Origin: an uncultured Phascolarctobacterium sp.
GTDB taxonomy: Bacteria > Bacillota > Negativicutes > Acidaminococcales > Acidaminococcaceae
Direction of reading: 5' to 3'
Length of the DNA: 7,059 bases
Assembly: GCA_937906915.1 (NCBI GenBank)
Contig: CALCUU010000095.1
Location: 1-7,059, forward strand
Under the pieces are notes generated by a model. It was not told where the DNA came from. It worked only from the letters and a program-made list of their open reading frames with translations, and did not search any database. The stretch's first letter is position 1; every line of letters begins with the position of its first letter. The position numbers and the translations under genes are program-made. Positions 6,237 to 7,059 of the stretch are shown piece by piece.

Positions 6237-6267
6237 ACTATACACTATATAGTAATTATATAGTCAA
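6237..6267 (-). promoter_or_regulatory. Second MerR-type promoter and operator, for the His-rich repeat and amidohydrolase genes
   Basis: On the minus strand -35 TTGACT (6267-6262) and -10 TATAGT (6242-6237) are 19 bases apart. The perfect dyad ACTATATA-N5-TATATAGT (6244-6264) lies at the same offset as in the promoter at 4085-4115. Over 28 aligned bases the two sites share 23, and the match extends past the dyad into CAAGG. The -35 box overlaps the TGA stop of the upstream binding-protein gene (6264-6266). Identical arms and spacing argue that the regulator at 4133-4978 controls both units. Confidence 0.85.
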
Positions 6268-7059
6268 GGAAATTTTTCAGGATAAGCTGCTCTCGCCATA
6301 TCCTCCACTCCTAAAACGAATTGCTGAGAACAAGTCAAAAGATGTGCAGAGGGAATTACAAGAATACTTTTATTTTTTCCAGCATTGGTCGTCATATAAG
6401 ACTGGTTGGATAAAAGCTCTTCCTTCAACGTGTCAGGACTATGTTCCCCGTCAAAGTTCCAGTCTCCAATGACAAAACTATCTGGATTTAACTGCACTAT
6501 TGTTTCTTGGGAAAGAGTACAGGTCTGAGAATAGTTTAAGCTTTGGGTTACGTCCTCTACGCCGGCAAGGCGACAGGTGTCACTAAAGGTTCCGTCTGGA
6601 GAATAGTAGGCACCCATTGCGTGCATAAAGAGAACCTTGCGTTTTTCTTTGATATCTCCTAATTTTTCCTGCACCTTTTGAATGCGGTCATCCATTTCCG
6701 CAACCATCTGCTTGCCTTTTTCCACTTCGCCTACAACTTGGGCAAGTTCTAAGATTGAAGCCTTAATCTCTTCAAAATTAGAAGGAGTTTTGTAAACATA
6801 CACCTTCATTCCCATTTCCCGTAAGGTTTGATAGCTTTCGGGAGGGAAGAAGTCAGAAATAAGTACCACGTCAGGGTTAAGACCAATTACACTTTCGGGA
6901 GTGCTTCCGTGAGTACGATGAGGAATGCTTTTGACACGCTCAACAATATTGGAAATGCCACCATCATCTGCCAAATAGGTAACGCTTAAAATTCTGTTTA
7001 GTGGTACCAAATCTAGAAGTATCTCGTCAGTTCCTATGGACATCGATACAATTCGCTGT
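6264..7059 (-). CDS. ABC substrate-binding protein, BtuF/FecB type (5' end beyond window)
   Basis: About 264 residues are visible and the frame stays open to the right edge. The in-frame ATG at 7043 is internal, because upstream codons already read QRIVS, the family's first conserved strand; signal peptide and true start lie outside. Both lobes of periplasmic-binding-protein family 2 are present: QRIVSMSIGTDEILLDL, LNPDVVLISDF and MGMKVYVYKTPSNFEEI in lobe 1, then the linking helix (LAQVVGEVEKGKQMVAEMDDR) and lobe 2 with FMHAMGAYYSPDGTFSDTCR, QLNPDSFVIGDW and VEDMARAAYPEKF near the end. Such proteins bind cobalamin, haem, siderophores or related chelates outside the membrane and feed a FecCD-type importer; no permease or ATPase gene is in view. 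It is a diverged paralogue of the protein starting at 639 and the two share GTDEIL. It is followed at once by the second MerR-type promoter. Confidence 0.88.
   Translation of the reverse strand, partial: QRIVSMSIGTDEILLDLVPLNRILSVTYLADDGGISNIVERVKSIPHRTHGSTPESVIGLNPDVVLISDFFPPESYQTLREMGMKVYVYKTPSNFEEIKASILELAQVVGEVEKGKQMVAEMDDRIQKVQEKLGDIKEKRKVLFMHAMGAYYSPDGTFSDTCRLAGVEDVTQSLNYSQTCTLSQETIVQLNPDSFVIGDWNFDGEHSPDTLKEELLSNQSYMTTNAGKNKSILVIPSAHLLTCSQQFVLGVEDMARAAYPEKFP

Noticed and set aside
5693..6472. 259-codon open frame on the plus strand
   Set aside because: It lies antisense across the amidohydrolase start, the whole His-rich gene, a promoter and the end of the binding-protein gene. It has no ribosome site and an odd Phe/Ser-rich composition typical of a shadow frame.
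6264..7043. ATG at 7043 as the true start of the second binding protein
   Set aside because: The codons before it are in frame and encode QRIVS, the conserved beginning of the family's first strand, and an exported protein would need a signal peptide upstream.

Overview
The window looks like the genome of a low- to mid-GC anaerobic Bacillota, possibly a Negativicutes or Clostridia gut or rumen type. This is inferred from the AT-rich sequence, strong AGGAGG-type ribosome sites, the BmrR-like MerR regulator and the strictly anaerobic enzyme type; no 16S or other taxonomic marker is present. It is not a classical nif region: there is no nifB, nifE, nifN or nifV.

The core is a nitrogenase-like operon on the minus strand, read from about 4080 towards 1. 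It encodes a NifH-type iron protein (4015-3209), a NifD-type component-1 subunit (3219-1927), a NifK-type component-1 subunit (1934-636) and a substrate-binding lipoprotein of the BtuF/FecB type (639 to beyond the edge). Each gene overlaps the next by 4-11 bases, so translation is probably coupled. The NifD/K-like subunits keep the six cysteines expected for an interfacial Fe-S cluster but lack the FeMo-cofactor ligands. They therefore fit the uncharacterised nitrogenase-like reductases better than a nitrogenase.

A divergent MerR-family regulator (4133-4978, plus strand) faces this operon. Between them is a promoter with TTGACT and TAAAAT boxes 19 bp apart, over a perfect dyad ACTATATA-N5-TATATAGT. 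That geometry is the hallmark of MerR activation. The same dyad and 19-bp spacing recur at 6237-6267, in front of a second minus-strand unit: a 104-residue His-rich protein made of two tandem repeats (6202-5888), then a nitrilase-superfamily amidohydrolase (5805-5038). The two units thus appear to form one small regulon. A 13-bp bidirectional terminator (4981-5016) separates the regulator from the amidohydrolase.

From 6264 to the right edge lies most of a second BtuF/FecB-type binding protein, whose stop codon sits inside the -35 box of the second promoter. The simplest reading is an inducible system that captures a small molecule or metal chelate, imports it, and reduces or trims it with the NifHDK-like enzyme and the amidohydrolase. 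The substrate is unknown.

At the left edge the first binding protein is not normal. After about residue 161 its reading frame passes without interruption into a sequence resembling the C-terminal part of an SPP1 gp6-type phage portal protein. This is either a real deletion or phage junction, or an assembly chimera.
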